Assembly (NCBI GenBank): GCA_017505725.1
Contig: JAFVOR010000006.1
Location: forward strand, 1-34,057
Origin: Alistipes sp.
GTDB taxonomy: Bacteria; Bacteroidota; Bacteroidia; Bacteroidales; Rikenellaceae
Length of the DNA: 34,057 nucleotides
Direction of reading: 5' to 3'
The notes beneath the pieces were generated by a model. That model was not told the origin of the DNA, ran no database searches, and saw nothing but the letters and a program-made list of their open reading frames with translations. The translations under genes were made by a program, and so were the position numbers. This document shows, in pieces, positions 10,201 through 17,609 of this stretch. The stretch's first letter is position 1, and each line of letters begins with the position of its first letter.

Positions 10201-10492
10201 GACGCTCATTGTAGCGCACCGCACTATCGGCCGTGATGACCGTACCGTTGTGATAGGCTGCGAAGTGCCCCACCACAACCATCACCTTCTGACCATTATA
10301 CTCCATCTGCCAGCCCTCGTCGGACTTCATATCGACATAGTCGCGCTTTGCCCTCTTGGGCGCAGCCTCAACCCTCTCCTCGCGTGGCTCGGCAGGTGCC
10401 GACACAAACGAAGGAAGGCCACTGCTACCCGCAAAGACCAGACTCGCTAACGCCACGAGCGCAATAAATATAGCTACTACCCTTCTCTTCAC
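7262..10492 (-). CDS. OstA/LptA-like envelope protein with giant low-complexity insert
   Basis: This is a probable LPS-transport/assembly protein of the OstA family. The 1076-residue protein opens with an N-terminal hydrophobic export segment (about residues 4-22). A stretch rich in repeated beta-strand patterns typical of OstA (for example VITADSAVRYNE and YIYGDRAEYNG) covers about 55-350, and a second OstA-like stretch covers about 845-1000 (HMYHSPVMWNGANQ and TAHFRDRQMYRNDV). Between them lies a ~490-residue charged region: Gly/Gln/Lys-rich at about 357-480, Arg/Lys/Glu-rich at about 510-610, and a DSLK-type 5-residue repeat at about 611-684. The family is usually much shorter, from memory. 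It is last in a three-gene operon, 9 bp after the SurA-like gene. Exact location and partners are inferred. Confidence 0.8.
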   Translation of the reverse strand: MKRRVVAIFIALVALASLVFAGSSGLPSFVSAPAEPREERVEAAPKRAKRDYVDMKSDEGWQMEYNGQKVMVVVGHFAAYHNGTVITADSAVRYNERHIECFGNVLIKRGTTYIYGDRAEYNGETNLAKVYSNIIKVVDGEATLWTYNFTFNTKTNIGRYSGGGVLISGDNILESQRGYVYTDTNEIVCVDNVQMRNNEYDMLSDSVVYNTETNYAQFFTRTNIWNKDQKATRAEDDYLYTDGGTYDKATQLYTLTRNGYILTKDQELMCDTLYYYRDSNYARLKRNIQIDDRVQKMLLFGDWGEYWKEPGNVFVTKNPSLISYDTTQGDSVFISSDSMYVNTRFPIREKIEKALKDSLERAAKAAEQGEAKDGVKQGDAPQGNALQGGKPMQMGNKPIGGDAQMQGRGAMSKGPQSAKRGERGGERGGQPHTQRGRQQHSSKSDMEGRAAMQGKPSAAKPTAQSKDATLEKGAPLGKSDSLATKSDSLSHKQDSVALKRDSVAVKPKSKEELQRERVELRRKLIDSLASDTTKQGQRLRGRLLKAETADLNRAVKEALHQREAELRAKQAERMPLIKRLLGEAKVRDAERERIAKEREKFVKDSLKRAKLLARDSVKVDSVRLDSLKVDSLKLDSLKTKIDSIKTDSLRRDSLKVDSVKVDSLKADSLKADSLKADSTRLDTLAKFDTMTYKQVKAHFAAIADKERAEFERVKQDSLDAKLDRIGRARQAKRVEQYRKWAERDSIYLAKSREREFEQLRRKIRRQERRGIFVQMADSATLARVDSLLKAEIDPLDTLVNRQLDSMLEILFPKPVPSPAQVAKEEKENIDSFYRQIRAFRRVKMYRSDFQAVCDSLATTTIDSIIHMYHSPVMWNGANQITSEVAHAITAKSELVRADFEGKPLTASEIDTAHYNQVTGKEMTAHFRDRQMYRNDVKSNVQTIYYMQEEDSPEITLMAYIEAGDMTSYIEGQTVSGITYRGSPTYTFYPMDKIPETQPTKLPNFKWEANRRPTQDSIVTRTVRPSQRLVKQNLTRPLFPINALLQQRKADYIRRREWRDRTDTLTYETIEWIESLR
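8455..8660 (-). repeat. 15-bp tandem repeat encoding DSLKA-type pentads
   Basis: Inside the OstA-like gene, 15-bp units (cttcaacgagtcggc on the plus strand) are perfectly repeated near 8465-8510 and decay outward. They encode repeated Asp-Ser-Leu-Lys-x. The near-identical units at the core suggest recent slippage expansion. Confidence 0.85.
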
Positions 10493-10501
10493 TGCTCGTT
10501 C

Positions 10502-11926
10502 CTACTTACTCTGATACTTCAACCAATTCTTGTTCGAGAACTGCGCATTGCGGAACTCCGGCGCAATGTAGATATACATCGAGGCAATCTTCTTGTCGAG
10601 CCACACCTTGAACTCTCGCTGCTGCTTCTCGTTGAGTGCCAACTGCTCCAGACGCAGATAGTCCTCATCGAGCGAGGCGTTGTGTGCAGGGATAACCTTC
10701 AGCAACTTGACCACCTTGACCAACTCGTTGCCCATCATATCCGACGAGCGGAACGGAGCCGACATCTCACCCTCCCTGAGGCGACGAATCGCATTGTAGT
10801 CGTCGATGCTCTTGCCACCCATAGCACCAAAGTCCTCACGAAGGAACTTTGTAGCGGTGAGCTTGGCATCGTATGCCGAGTAACGCTCCAAGAGGTCGTG
10901 GTTAGTCACCACACCGCCATTCATCTTCGAGTGTTTATCATCAGAGTGCTTCTTCGCTGCAGCCTCGAATGTGAGCGAATCCTTCTTGATGAGGTTGACT
11001 ATGCTGTCCAGGTCGCGCATCGGTGCGAGTATCTCATCCACCGTAAAGGTAGGACGAAGCAGGATGTGACGACAGTGGTAGAGTTGTCCCTTCTTGCCGA
11101 TGAGTTGTATGAGGTGGAAACCGAACTCCGACTCTACAACCTCCGACACCTGCCCCTCCTTCAGCTCCGCCAGGGCATCGGCAAATGGCTTCACAAAGCC
11201 CGCCAGAGGTGCCGGCTCGAGCTCACCACCCTGAATGGCAGAGCCATCCACCGAGTACATACGCGCCAATGTGGCAAAGCGTGTCTTGCCCGTCACGATA
11301 CGCTCACGCATCTCGACAAGACGCTCACGAGTGCGGAGCTTCGCCTCCTTGATATTCTTGGGAAACATCGTAATCTGTGCATACTGATACTGCTCGGCAA
11401 TAACGGGGAGGCTGTCCTTATCCTTCGAGTTGTAGAATCGCTCCACCTCGCCCGGTACAATCTTGGTCTTCTCGATAACGGTCTGCTGCATCATCTGAGC
11501 ATAAGACTGCTCCTCGAGTTGACGGCGCAAGAGATCACGAATGTGGTAGATTGCCATATGCGACCTCTTCTCGAGTGCCGCTATCGAGCCCGCATTGTCG
11601 ACCATCGACTGCACCTGCTGCTCAACACGCTGCGCCACATCGCCCTTGCTGATCTCGATAGAGTCGAGCAAAGCCTGATTGAAGAGCAACTTCTGGAGCA
11701 TAAGCTCCTCGAGTGCCTCATCCTGTGCAGGACGATCAGAGGTGTAACCCTCCGAGCGACGCTGCTCGAGAAGCATCTTGGCAGTCTGCTGAACATCGGA
11801 GTAGCTGATCGAGGAGTTGCCCACCACTGCCACCACCTTGTCGAGCATCACAAAGCGTTTCTGCGCCACCACAGCCGTTGCACCCACAACAGCCAGGCAG
11901 ATAAATATTGAGAGTAATCGTTTCAT
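10502..11926 (-). CDS. SurA-like periplasmic peptidyl-prolyl isomerase/chaperone
   Basis: This is likely a periplasmic chaperone for outer-membrane proteins. The 474-residue protein has a signal peptide (to about VVAQ, residue 22), a SurA_N-type segment (DKVVAVVGNSSISYSDV) and two parvulin-type stretches. The first lies at about 175-280, containing FATLARMYSVDGSAIQGGEL and ESEFGFHLIQLIGKKG. A second, weaker one starts at YHCRHILLRP (about 282). It lies 14 bp after a SurA_N-like lipoprotein gene and 9 bp before the OstA-like gene, a sensible grouping of outer-membrane biogenesis functions. Whether both parvulin domains are catalytic cannot be judged here. Confidence 0.85.
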   Translation of the reverse strand: MKRLLSIFICLAVVGATAVVAQKRFVMLDKVVAVVGNSSISYSDVQQTAKMLLEQRRSEGYTSDRPAQDEALEELMLQKLLFNQALLDSIEISKGDVAQRVEQQVQSMVDNAGSIAALEKRSHMAIYHIRDLLRRQLEEQSYAQMMQQTVIEKTKIVPGEVERFYNSKDKDSLPVIAEQYQYAQITMFPKNIKEAKLRTRERLVEMRERIVTGKTRFATLARMYSVDGSAIQGGELEPAPLAGFVKPFADALAELKEGQVSEVVESEFGFHLIQLIGKKGQLYHCRHILLRPTFTVDEILAPMRDLDSIVNLIKKDSLTFEAAAKKHSDDKHSKMNGGVVTNHDLLERYSAYDAKLTATKFLREDFGAMGGKSIDDYNAIRRLREGEMSAPFRSSDMMGNELVKVVKLLKVIPAHNASLDEDYLRLEQLALNEKQQREFKVWLDKKIASMYIYIAPEFRNAQFSNKNWLKYQSK

Positions 11927-11940
11927 CTTGCGATAGAGTA

Positions 11941-12801
11941 TTATTCGTAAATGCGTGCATAGCCCGAGGTGAAGGCATCCCTCTTCAGACGCTCCTCCTG
12001 ACGGCGTATAACCTCGGCACGATGCTGACTAATCAAAATCTGTCGTATATTCTCCTCCGCCATCTCCAATGGCATAGTGTCACCCACCTGCAAGGCATTG
12101 GTGATGCGGAAGTAGTAGTAATTCTTGTTGTGATGTATGCGCTGCAACTTGCGCACCGAGAGCATATCCTCGTTCTTCGAGTTGCGCAAAAGGGGCAGAT
12201 TACTCAGAAAATCGGAGAATGATACCCACTCATCGAACTGCAGATGGAGAAAGTTGTTCTTGCGACACAACTCCACAAAATCGGCACGATGCTCCGCCTT
12301 CGACGACTCGAACCACTTGATGAGCTGCTCGCGTCGACGGAAATCCTCCGCGATGGCAACTATCTCGCCCTTGACCATAGGATACGAAAGTCGGAAATCG
12401 GCCTTGTGTGCGCTGTAGTAGGCAGCAATCTCGCTCTTCGAAGGCTCGGGCGAAGGCTCAGCCTCGAGGTAGTGACGATCCAGGCGGTGCATCAGCAACG
12501 AGCGATGATACTCCTCGACCAAGCGGTCGATGTCGGCCTCCGAGCCCTGAAAGACCTTCTGCGCCTCCTGCTGCTTGAGCTGACCTACAATCCACTTCGA
12601 GATAAATACCTGCGAGTAGGCGACGCTATCCTGATGGGCAATGCCACTCGGCATCGAAGCGGCCAACTCCGAACGGTAGAGAACAGTCGTTCCCACGCTC
12701 GCAATCACCTCATCGTCAGCCCTAAAGCCCGACCACGAGCCACACGCCCCCGCACACGCGAGAGCTACCGCCACCATCACTATTTCGAAAATCCTACGCA
12801 T
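11941..12801 (-). CDS. SurA_N-like lipoprotein without parvulin domain
   Basis: The 286-residue protein has an N-terminal export signal and lipobox-like sequence ALACAGAC with a likely lipidated Cys at about residue 15 or 20. The region after it (VIASVGTTVLYRSELAASM) resembles the SurA_N/PpiC chaperone start, followed by a long helical domain. I do not see a parvulin signature, so a chaperone rather than isomerase role is likelier. It heads the operon with the SurA-like and OstA-like genes. The start ATG lies only ~9 bp from a TATCTTTG box, suggesting a very short or absent leader; a later ATG (M9) would lose the basic N-region of the signal, so the first ATG is preferred. Confidence 0.7.
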   Translation of the reverse strand: MRRIFEIVMVAVALACAGACGSWSGFRADDEVIASVGTTVLYRSELAASMPSGIAHQDSVAYSQVFISKWIVGQLKQQEAQKVFQGSEADIDRLVEEYHRSLLMHRLDRHYLEAEPSPEPSKSEIAAYYSAHKADFRLSYPMVKGEIVAIAEDFRRREQLIKWFESSKAEHRADFVELCRKNNFLHLQFDEWVSFSDFLSNLPLLRNSKNEDMLSVRKLQRIHHNKNYYYFRITNALQVGDTMPLEMAEENIRQILISQHRAEVIRRQEERLKRDAFTSGYARIYE

Positions 12802-12809
12802 ACAACCCG

Positions 12810-12817
12810 CAAAGATA
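12810..12817 (-). promoter_or_regulatory. Bacteroidota -7 box for the SurA/OstA operon
   Basis: TATCTTTG on the minus strand ends 9 bp before the ATG at 12801. With the usual spacing, transcription would start within a few bases of the start codon. Confidence 0.65.
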
Positions 12818-12849
12818 ATACATTTTTGGGAATTTAACGATAGAATTAC

Positions 12850-13226
12850 AATAAATATTGTAAGGGGGTTACTGGGGATTACTGGGGTGCGCGGGAGGCT
12901 GAGGGTAGTCGGGAACTCCGAAGGTGGTCAAGGCGCAAGTTTATTAGGGTCGTTAGAGGCGTTAGTGTCGTTAGGGGTGCGCTGAAGCGCAAAGAGGCTT
13001 TGGGAACTCCGAATGTGGTCAAGGCGCAACAGAATTAAGGGTTATTAAAGGCTATTAAGGGCTATTAAGGGTGCGCTACAAGCGCAAAAAACATTAATCA
13101 CCCTTAACTACCGTTACTAGCCCTTACTCGCCTTTACTAGCCCTTACTAGCCCTTCATTCTGCATTCTGCATTTTGCATTTTGCATTCTGCATTTTGCAT
13201 TCTGCATTTTGCATTCTGCATCCTCT
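12850..13226. repeat. Repeat spacer with boxes B5 and B6
   Basis: There is no gene. From left to right: (ttactgggg) units (12866-12893), a gggaggctgaggg linker, box B5 (12912-12938), the gttagaggc spacer with a GCGCT-GA-AGCGC hairpin, box B6 (13003-13030), the ggctattaa spacer with GCGCT-ACA-AGCGC, an acattaatcaccctta segment, a (cttactagcc) array (13108-13157), and about nine ATTCTGC/ATTTTGC units (13158-13222) reaching the stop codon of the epimerase gene. The last array is among the longest in the window. Confidence 0.85.
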
Positions 13227-14711
13227 CTACCTATAGTCCTCCGGCGTGGCAGTGCCATACTCCTCTCCGCCATCACCCTCGGGGCGCATCTTGTTCCACA
13301 CCTGCGCAAGGAACGGATTGCGCTTTGCCTGCTCGTCGAAACGCCAAGGTGCAGGGTCACACTCATCACACCAATGACCACCGAGAAGCACCAGCGCAGG
13401 TGAAGCCTCGAAGCGGTGACCGAAGGCACACTCCCACTCCAGCTTTGTGGCGAGGTCACCCTTGACCATACTCTGCGACAAGCACTTTCCACCACGGAAT
13501 GCTGCCGCCTGACGCATATCCTCGATGTCGAGCTCGGCCAACGGTTTGCTCTCGTCATATCCGTGCGAGAGTCGCTCAGCCTCCTCCATACCGGCAAGGC
13601 GAATCTCACACATCTGCTCCCACGAGCCTATCTTGCTGCGCTCCTCACGAGAGCCGAAAAAGGCCTTGATGCGAGGCTCGTTGTTGGTCTCAAGCCAACC
13701 AAGCGTACCGAACGTCTTATCCTTTGCAATGAGTCGCATGAAGGGCTTAATAACCCACGCAGGGGCAATCTTTGCCAACGAAAAGTACCAAGGCAACGTC
13801 TTTGCCATCTGCGCAAAGTAATCCGCAACGGGAACATTGGCACGGAAGTGGAGATACTCCTCGAGCTTGTCCGAATCGAGGTAGTACTGACCGTGAAAGT
13901 TGTGCGTTGCAAACCACTCCACATCGAAAATCTTCTCGGGCGCAGGGCAGTTGATGCACTTGAGCAGATAGCACTCGAAATCGTAGTTGGTAAGTCGGTA
14001 CTCCTCACCGCTACCTATATTGTAGAACTTGCACCAGAACTCCTCGGGCAGACCATCCTCGCAGAGGTTTGCAAGGAGTCGTCCCGAATCCTCGACTGTC
14101 GCCCACTCCAGCACGCCACGAATAGGCACGTGGAACATAATAGGGTCCATATTTTTGAGGATTGCAGGGTAGAGAATACCCGACTGACGAAGGCTTACCC
14201 AATGCTTCAATCCCGACTCGGCGAATATTCGCTCGGCGCGACATTTCGATATAGCGTAGTAGTCGAATATCGAGGGGAAAATCGGGTCACCCGTGCGTGC
14301 CCAATGGAGAGGCTCACGACGGTCACCCGTCTGCGCCACACTACCTATGTAGACCACCTTCACCGCGTCGCTATTTGGCTGTGCCTTAACAGCTTTCACC
14401 ACATTCTCGGCAGCCTTGACATTCACCTCGATAACGCTCTTGGGTTTGTAGTCGGCACGAGGCGAAACCATACCACCGACGTGAAGCACATAGTCGGCAC
14501 CCGTTGCACCTTTTAGAACATCGTCATAGCAGGTCAGATCGCCCCATACAACACGCACCTTGTCGCCATATTTTGCCATCAACTTGCGGTTACGCTTGCT
14601 CTCACGCACCAGCACCGTAATATCAAATTTATCACCTCTGCCGAGCAACTCGTTGAGTGTTGCTCCACCCATAACGCCCGTTGCTCCTGTAAGGAATACT
14701 CGCTTCTTCAT
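13227..14711 (-). CDS. NAD-dependent epimerase/dehydratase with C-terminal Cys-rich domain
   Basis: This is a short-chain-type sugar-nucleotide epimerase/dehydratase or related reductase; the substrate is unknown. The 494-residue protein has the Rossmann GATGVMGG motif at 9-16 and the YxxxK active site (YYAISK) near residue 150. Beyond the usual ~330-residue fold there is a C-terminal extension of ~150 residues, including a Cys-rich segment (about 427-451: WECAFGHRF then HWCDEC) that resembles a zinc-ribbon/treble-clef finger. It is probably co-transcribed with the CPBP protease gene 6 bp upstream. The extended form might be common in Bacteroidales; I cannot check that here. Confidence 0.8.
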   Translation of the reverse strand: MKKRVFLTGATGVMGGATLNELLGRGDKFDITVLVRESKRNRKLMAKYGDKVRVVWGDLTCYDDVLKGATGADYVLHVGGMVSPRADYKPKSVIEVNVKAAENVVKAVKAQPNSDAVKVVYIGSVAQTGDRREPLHWARTGDPIFPSIFDYYAISKCRAERIFAESGLKHWVSLRQSGILYPAILKNMDPIMFHVPIRGVLEWATVEDSGRLLANLCEDGLPEEFWCKFYNIGSGEEYRLTNYDFECYLLKCINCPAPEKIFDVEWFATHNFHGQYYLDSDKLEEYLHFRANVPVADYFAQMAKTLPWYFSLAKIAPAWVIKPFMRLIAKDKTFGTLGWLETNNEPRIKAFFGSREERSKIGSWEQMCEIRLAGMEEAERLSHGYDESKPLAELDIEDMRQAAAFRGGKCLSQSMVKGDLATKLEWECAFGHRFEASPALVLLGGHWCDECDPAPWRFDEQAKRNPFLAQVWNKMRPEGDGGEEYGTATPEDYR

Positions 14712-14717
14712 TGCTAT

Positions 14718-15563
14718 CTATTCTACTGCTTTACACTGCTTGGATAGTTTGAAATAGGCCTCGACAGATGCCGCCACGAAGATAACTACCGCCACCGCAT
14801 AGACCACATAGTAGGTAACACCTCCACCCAAGATTGAGCTAAAGGTGGCATCCCCAAGACCAAAACACAAAAGCGCATAGGCCAATGCGTTGTTGATGGA
14901 GTGGACAATGATGGTGACAAAAATCGACGATGTGCGCTCATAGAGAACACTGAATATCGCACCCGCCACAATAGCCACGATAGAGGTATGCCAATCGGCG
15001 TGAAGAACTCCGAAGAATAGTGCCGAGATAGCTATCGAGAGGGCTATACTCCACCTCTTACGCAGTGTCTCATAGAGAAGACCACGACAGAGCAACTCCT
15101 CCAGGATGGGAGCCGAGATCATCACCGTAACCCACGCCCAGACACCACGACCGACATCTCCACCATTGCTCGACGGAAGCCACGCAAGCAGAGGCTCAAG
15201 CACAATCTGCGACGAGAGCAACCACATCACGCCCACAAAGATGACGCTCGGATTCAACCCGCCGACAGTGTGACGGATAGCAACCGCCCTGCGACCACCT
15301 CGCAGACGCACATAGAGCCACACCAGCAGCAACGCAAAGCCCATCAGCAACGGAAAGACCACCGCATTGTAGTTGGCAAAGGCGACCTGCTCGCACATAT
15401 ACTGCTCGGCAGTGATGCTCTCGACAGGCGAGATTACGGGAGCCTTCGCTCCACAAAGTGCTAACACAACACCACCGATGAGCTGCGCCACGAAGAATAG
15501 CGCTATCATCGCCACCACATCCCACACAAGGGGAAAAATCCTGTTCCGGCTATCGTTTTTCAT
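14718..15563 (-). CDS. CPBP family intramembrane glutamic protease
   Basis: This is a polytopic membrane protein of the CPBP (Abi/Rce1-like) family, which are intramembrane proteases. The 281 residues contain the three family motifs in order: EELLCR (EExxxR) at about 155-160, FGVLH (FxxxH) at about 187, and HSINN (HxxxN) at about 223, all within or beside hydrophobic segments. The first segment begins at about residue 10. The epimerase gene follows after 6 bp. It is divergent from parA, with a TATCTTCG box 23 bp upstream of the ATG. The substrate is unknown. Confidence 0.88.
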   Translation of the reverse strand: MKNDSRNRIFPLVWDVVAMIALFFVAQLIGGVVLALCGAKAPVISPVESITAEQYMCEQVAFANYNAVVFPLLMGFALLLVWLYVRLRGGRRAVAIRHTVGGLNPSVIFVGVMWLLSSQIVLEPLLAWLPSSNGGDVGRGVWAWVTVMISAPILEELLCRGLLYETLRKRWSIALSIAISALFFGVLHADWHTSIVAIVAGAIFSVLYERTSSIFVTIIVHSINNALAYALLCFGLGDATFSSILGGGVTYYVVYAVAVVIFVAASVEAYFKLSKQCKAVE

Positions 15564-15585
15564 CGTTTTCGACCTTTTTCGAGTG

Positions 15586-15593
15586 CGAAGATA
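15586..15593 (-). promoter_or_regulatory. Probable -7 box for CPBP-epimerase operon
   Basis: TATCTTCG on the minus strand is one base off TAnnTTTG, in the short divergent region facing the parA promoter. Confidence 0.45.
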
Positions 15594-15623
15594 ATCATTT
15601 TCGTAGCAAAAAGAAAAACTTTA

Positions 15624-15656
15624 TTTGGGTAAATCAAATTAAAATTACTAAATTTG
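15624..15656 (+). promoter_or_regulatory. Promoter of parA
   Basis: TTTG (15624-15627) and TAAATTTG (15649-15656) are separated by 21 bp, close to the Bacteroidota spacing. The ATG is 33 bp downstream of the box. Confidence 0.7.
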
Positions 15657-15689
15657 CCCGATTATTATTTATAATAACCACTTAACTAT

Positions 15690-16469
15690 ATGGGAAAAGT
15701 AGTAGCATTAGCTAATCAGAAGGGCGGCGTAGGCAAGACCACCACCGCGATAAATCTCTCGGCCTCAATAGCCTTGCTCGGCAAGAAGGTGCTTCTCATC
15801 GATGCCGACCCGCAGGCAAATGCCACATCAGGCCTGGGCTTCGACATCAACACCGCAGGCATCTACGAGTGCATCACCGGTGAGTGCAAGGCGGAGGATG
15901 TGATGCTCAAGAGCGGGGATGTGAAGAATCTGTGGGTATTGCCATCGAGCATCAACCTCGTGGCTGCCGACACCGAGCTCCCATCGATGGAGAACAGCCA
16001 CCACGTCATCAAGGGTATTATCGACGGCGTGCGTGACCGCTTCGACTACATCTTTATCGACTGCTCGCCTTCGCTCGGTTTCACCACGGTAAATATCCTC
16101 ACCGCAGCCGACTCGGTACTTATCCCTGTGCAGTGCGAATACCTCGCGCTGGAGGGTTTGAGCAAATTGCTCAACACCATCAAGATCGTGAAGGGCAACC
16201 TCAATCCGTCACTCGAGATCGAGGGTTTCCTCCTCACTATGTATATGCGCAACCGTCTGAACAATCAGGTGGCAAACGAGGTGCGCGAGCACTTCGGACA
16301 GCTCGCCTACGACACAGTTATTCAGCGCAACATCCGCTTGGGCGAAGCACCTTCGCACGGCAAACCTATTATGCTCTACGACGCATCGGCAAGCGGTGCA
16401 ACAAACTACCTGATGCTGGCCAAGGAGTTTTTGAAGAAGAATCGTAAAAAGGCAGGAGTTAAGAAATAG
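15690..16469 (+). CDS. parA: Chromosome partitioning ATPase ParA/Soj
   Basis: This is a ParA/MinD-family ATPase that, with ParB-parS, segregates the chromosome origin region. The 259-residue protein has the deviant Walker A KGGVGKTTT (about residues 11-19), LLIDADPQANAT as the A'/switch region, and FIDCSPSLG as Walker B. It lies directly upstream of parB, but the two are separated by 267 bp that contain module C copy 1, so they may be separately regulated. I saw no parS-like TGTTTCACGTGAAACA in the window. Confidence 0.95.
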   Translation: MGKVVALANQKGGVGKTTTAINLSASIALLGKKVLLIDADPQANATSGLGFDINTAGIYECITGECKAEDVMLKSGDVKNLWVLPSSINLVAADTELPSMENSHHVIKGIIDGVRDRFDYIFIDCSPSLGFTTVNILTAADSVLIPVQCEYLALEGLSKLLNTIKIVKGNLNPSLEIEGFLLTMYMRNRLNNQVANEVREHFGQLAYDTVIQRNIRLGEAPSHGKPIMLYDASASGATNYLMLAKEFLKKNRKKAGVKK

Positions 16470-16518
16470 AGCAACAAAAAACATTTCTCCCAAAAGGGGA
16501 AATCGGAGGCGGTTAGAC

Positions 16519-16526
16519 TATTTTTG
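16519..16526 (+). promoter_or_regulatory. Possible -7 box inside module C copy 1
   Basis: TATTTTTG fits TAnnTTTG and overlaps the left arm of a module C stem. If used, the parB leader would contain the rest of the element. The same octamer occurs in the pth copy (27163-27170) but is AAATTTTG in the prfB copy. Confidence 0.35.
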
Positions 16527-16553
16527 TGCGTTACGCAGTAGTGGGAAACGCAA

Positions 16554-16633
16554 CCGACGCTGCGGAGCGAGGGCAGAGGGTGCTTGCACACTTTGCCGAG
16601 CCGCAAGGAGGAAAAGCCTGCGAAGCAGGATTA
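16554..16633 (+). repeat. Module A repeat, copy 2
   Basis: This 80-bp copy has central stem GTGC-TT-GCAC (16580-16589), different from copies 1, 3 and 4 but still paired. It is flanked by CAA on the left and TAA on the right, and it lies inside module C. Confidence 0.8.
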
Positions 16634-16736
16634 ACATACTCGACGTATGTGAGTATTCACACTGCAAGGAAGGTGCAAAAAGAGTCAACCGGAACGATTT
16701 AGGATGCAAAGAATAAAACGATAACAAGATATAATA

Positions 16737-17606
16737 ATGAAACAAGAGAAAGGATTAGGCAAGGGTTTAAGCGCCCTCTTTGGCGAGAATATCAAGGTTA
16801 GTTCAAAGCCAATGGCCGAGATGGTCGAGATTGCGCTCACGGATATCGTACCAAACCCTACACAGCCTCGTACCGAGTTTGACGAGGAGGCACTCGAGGA
16901 GCTGGCAGACTCGATTCGTCAGTTGGGACTCATTCAGCCCATCACAGTCAAGCGCGAGGGCGACAAATATATCATCATCAGCGGCGAGCGTCGCTGGAGA
17001 GCATCCGAGAGAGCGGGCCTGGTGAGCATCCCTGCCTACATTCGTGAGGTAGACGATACCACCCTCCACGCAATGGCCCTCGTTGAGAATATCCAGCGTG
17101 AGGATCTCAACGCCATCGAGATCTCGCTCGGTATGCAGCGACTTGTCGAGGAGTGCGGACTCACACAGGAGGCCTTGGCAGAGCGACTCGGCAAGAAGCG
17201 ATCGACAGTGGCCAACTACCTCCGTCTGTTAAACTTGCCCGAGGAGGTTCAATTTGCCATCAAGAGCGGACTCATCTCGATGGGACACGCCAAGGCTATC
17301 GCCTCGGTAGAGAGCAAGTCGAAGCAGCTCTCGTTGCTCAAGCGTTGCATCAAGAGCAACCTCTCGGTGCGTCAGCTCGAAGAGTTGGTACGCCTCGCTT
17401 CGGACAAGAAGAAAAAGGTTGCCACACCTGTTATCGACGAGGAGTATCCGGAGTCGTACAGTCGTTTGGTTGAGCACCTCGAGAAGTTCTTCTCGCAGGA
17501 TATCGCAATCAAGCGTGGCAAGAATGGCGGTGGTAAGATTATCATCGACTTCTCGTCGGATGCCGACATCGACAAGTTTATCAGCAAGTTTGCAAAGCAC
17601 AAATAG
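16737..17606 (+). CDS. parB: Chromosome partitioning protein ParB/Spo0J
   Basis: This is a CTP-dependent DNA clamp that loads at parS and spreads. The 289-residue protein has an N-terminal ParB/Srx domain with NPTQPRTEF, LGLIQPITV and the CTP-binding GERRWRA (about residue 83), then ENIQREDLN and a helix-turn-helix segment (TQEALAERLGKKRSTVANYL, about 141-160), and a C-terminal dimerisation region. The gene is followed after 3 bp by the DUF5683 gene and then mltD, making a segregation plus envelope operon. Module C copy 1 forms most of its upstream region. Confidence 0.95.
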   Translation: MKQEKGLGKGLSALFGENIKVSSKPMAEMVEIALTDIVPNPTQPRTEFDEEALEELADSIRQLGLIQPITVKREGDKYIIISGERRWRASERAGLVSIPAYIREVDDTTLHAMALVENIQREDLNAIEISLGMQRLVEECGLTQEALAERLGKKRSTVANYLRLLNLPEEVQFAIKSGLISMGHAKAIASVESKSKQLSLLKRCIKSNLSVRQLEELVRLASDKKKKVATPVIDEEYPESYSRLVEHLEKFFSQDIAIKRGKNGGGKIIIDFSSDADIDKFISKFAKHK

Positions 17607-17609
17607 AAG

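Larger units (their letters stand above)
16500..16700 (+). repeat. Module C structured element, copy 1 (interrupted by module A)
   Basis: Nested arms pair as follows: AAATCG (16500-16505) with CGATTT (16695-16700); GGTT (16511-16514) with AACC (16687-16690); TTTTTGTGC (16521-16529) with GTGCAAAAA (16673-16681), using two G-U-type pairs; GCAGT (16535-16539) with ACTGC (16661-16665); and the apical CATAC (16635-16639) with GTATG (16645-16649). A module A copy (16554-16633) sits between the inner left arm and the apical hairpin. The element ends 36 bp before parB. Confidence 0.75.

Noticed and set aside
15564-17606. parS site or replication origin near parAB
   Set aside because: No TGTTTCACGTGAAACA-like 16-mer or DnaA-box cluster was seen by eye in the window.
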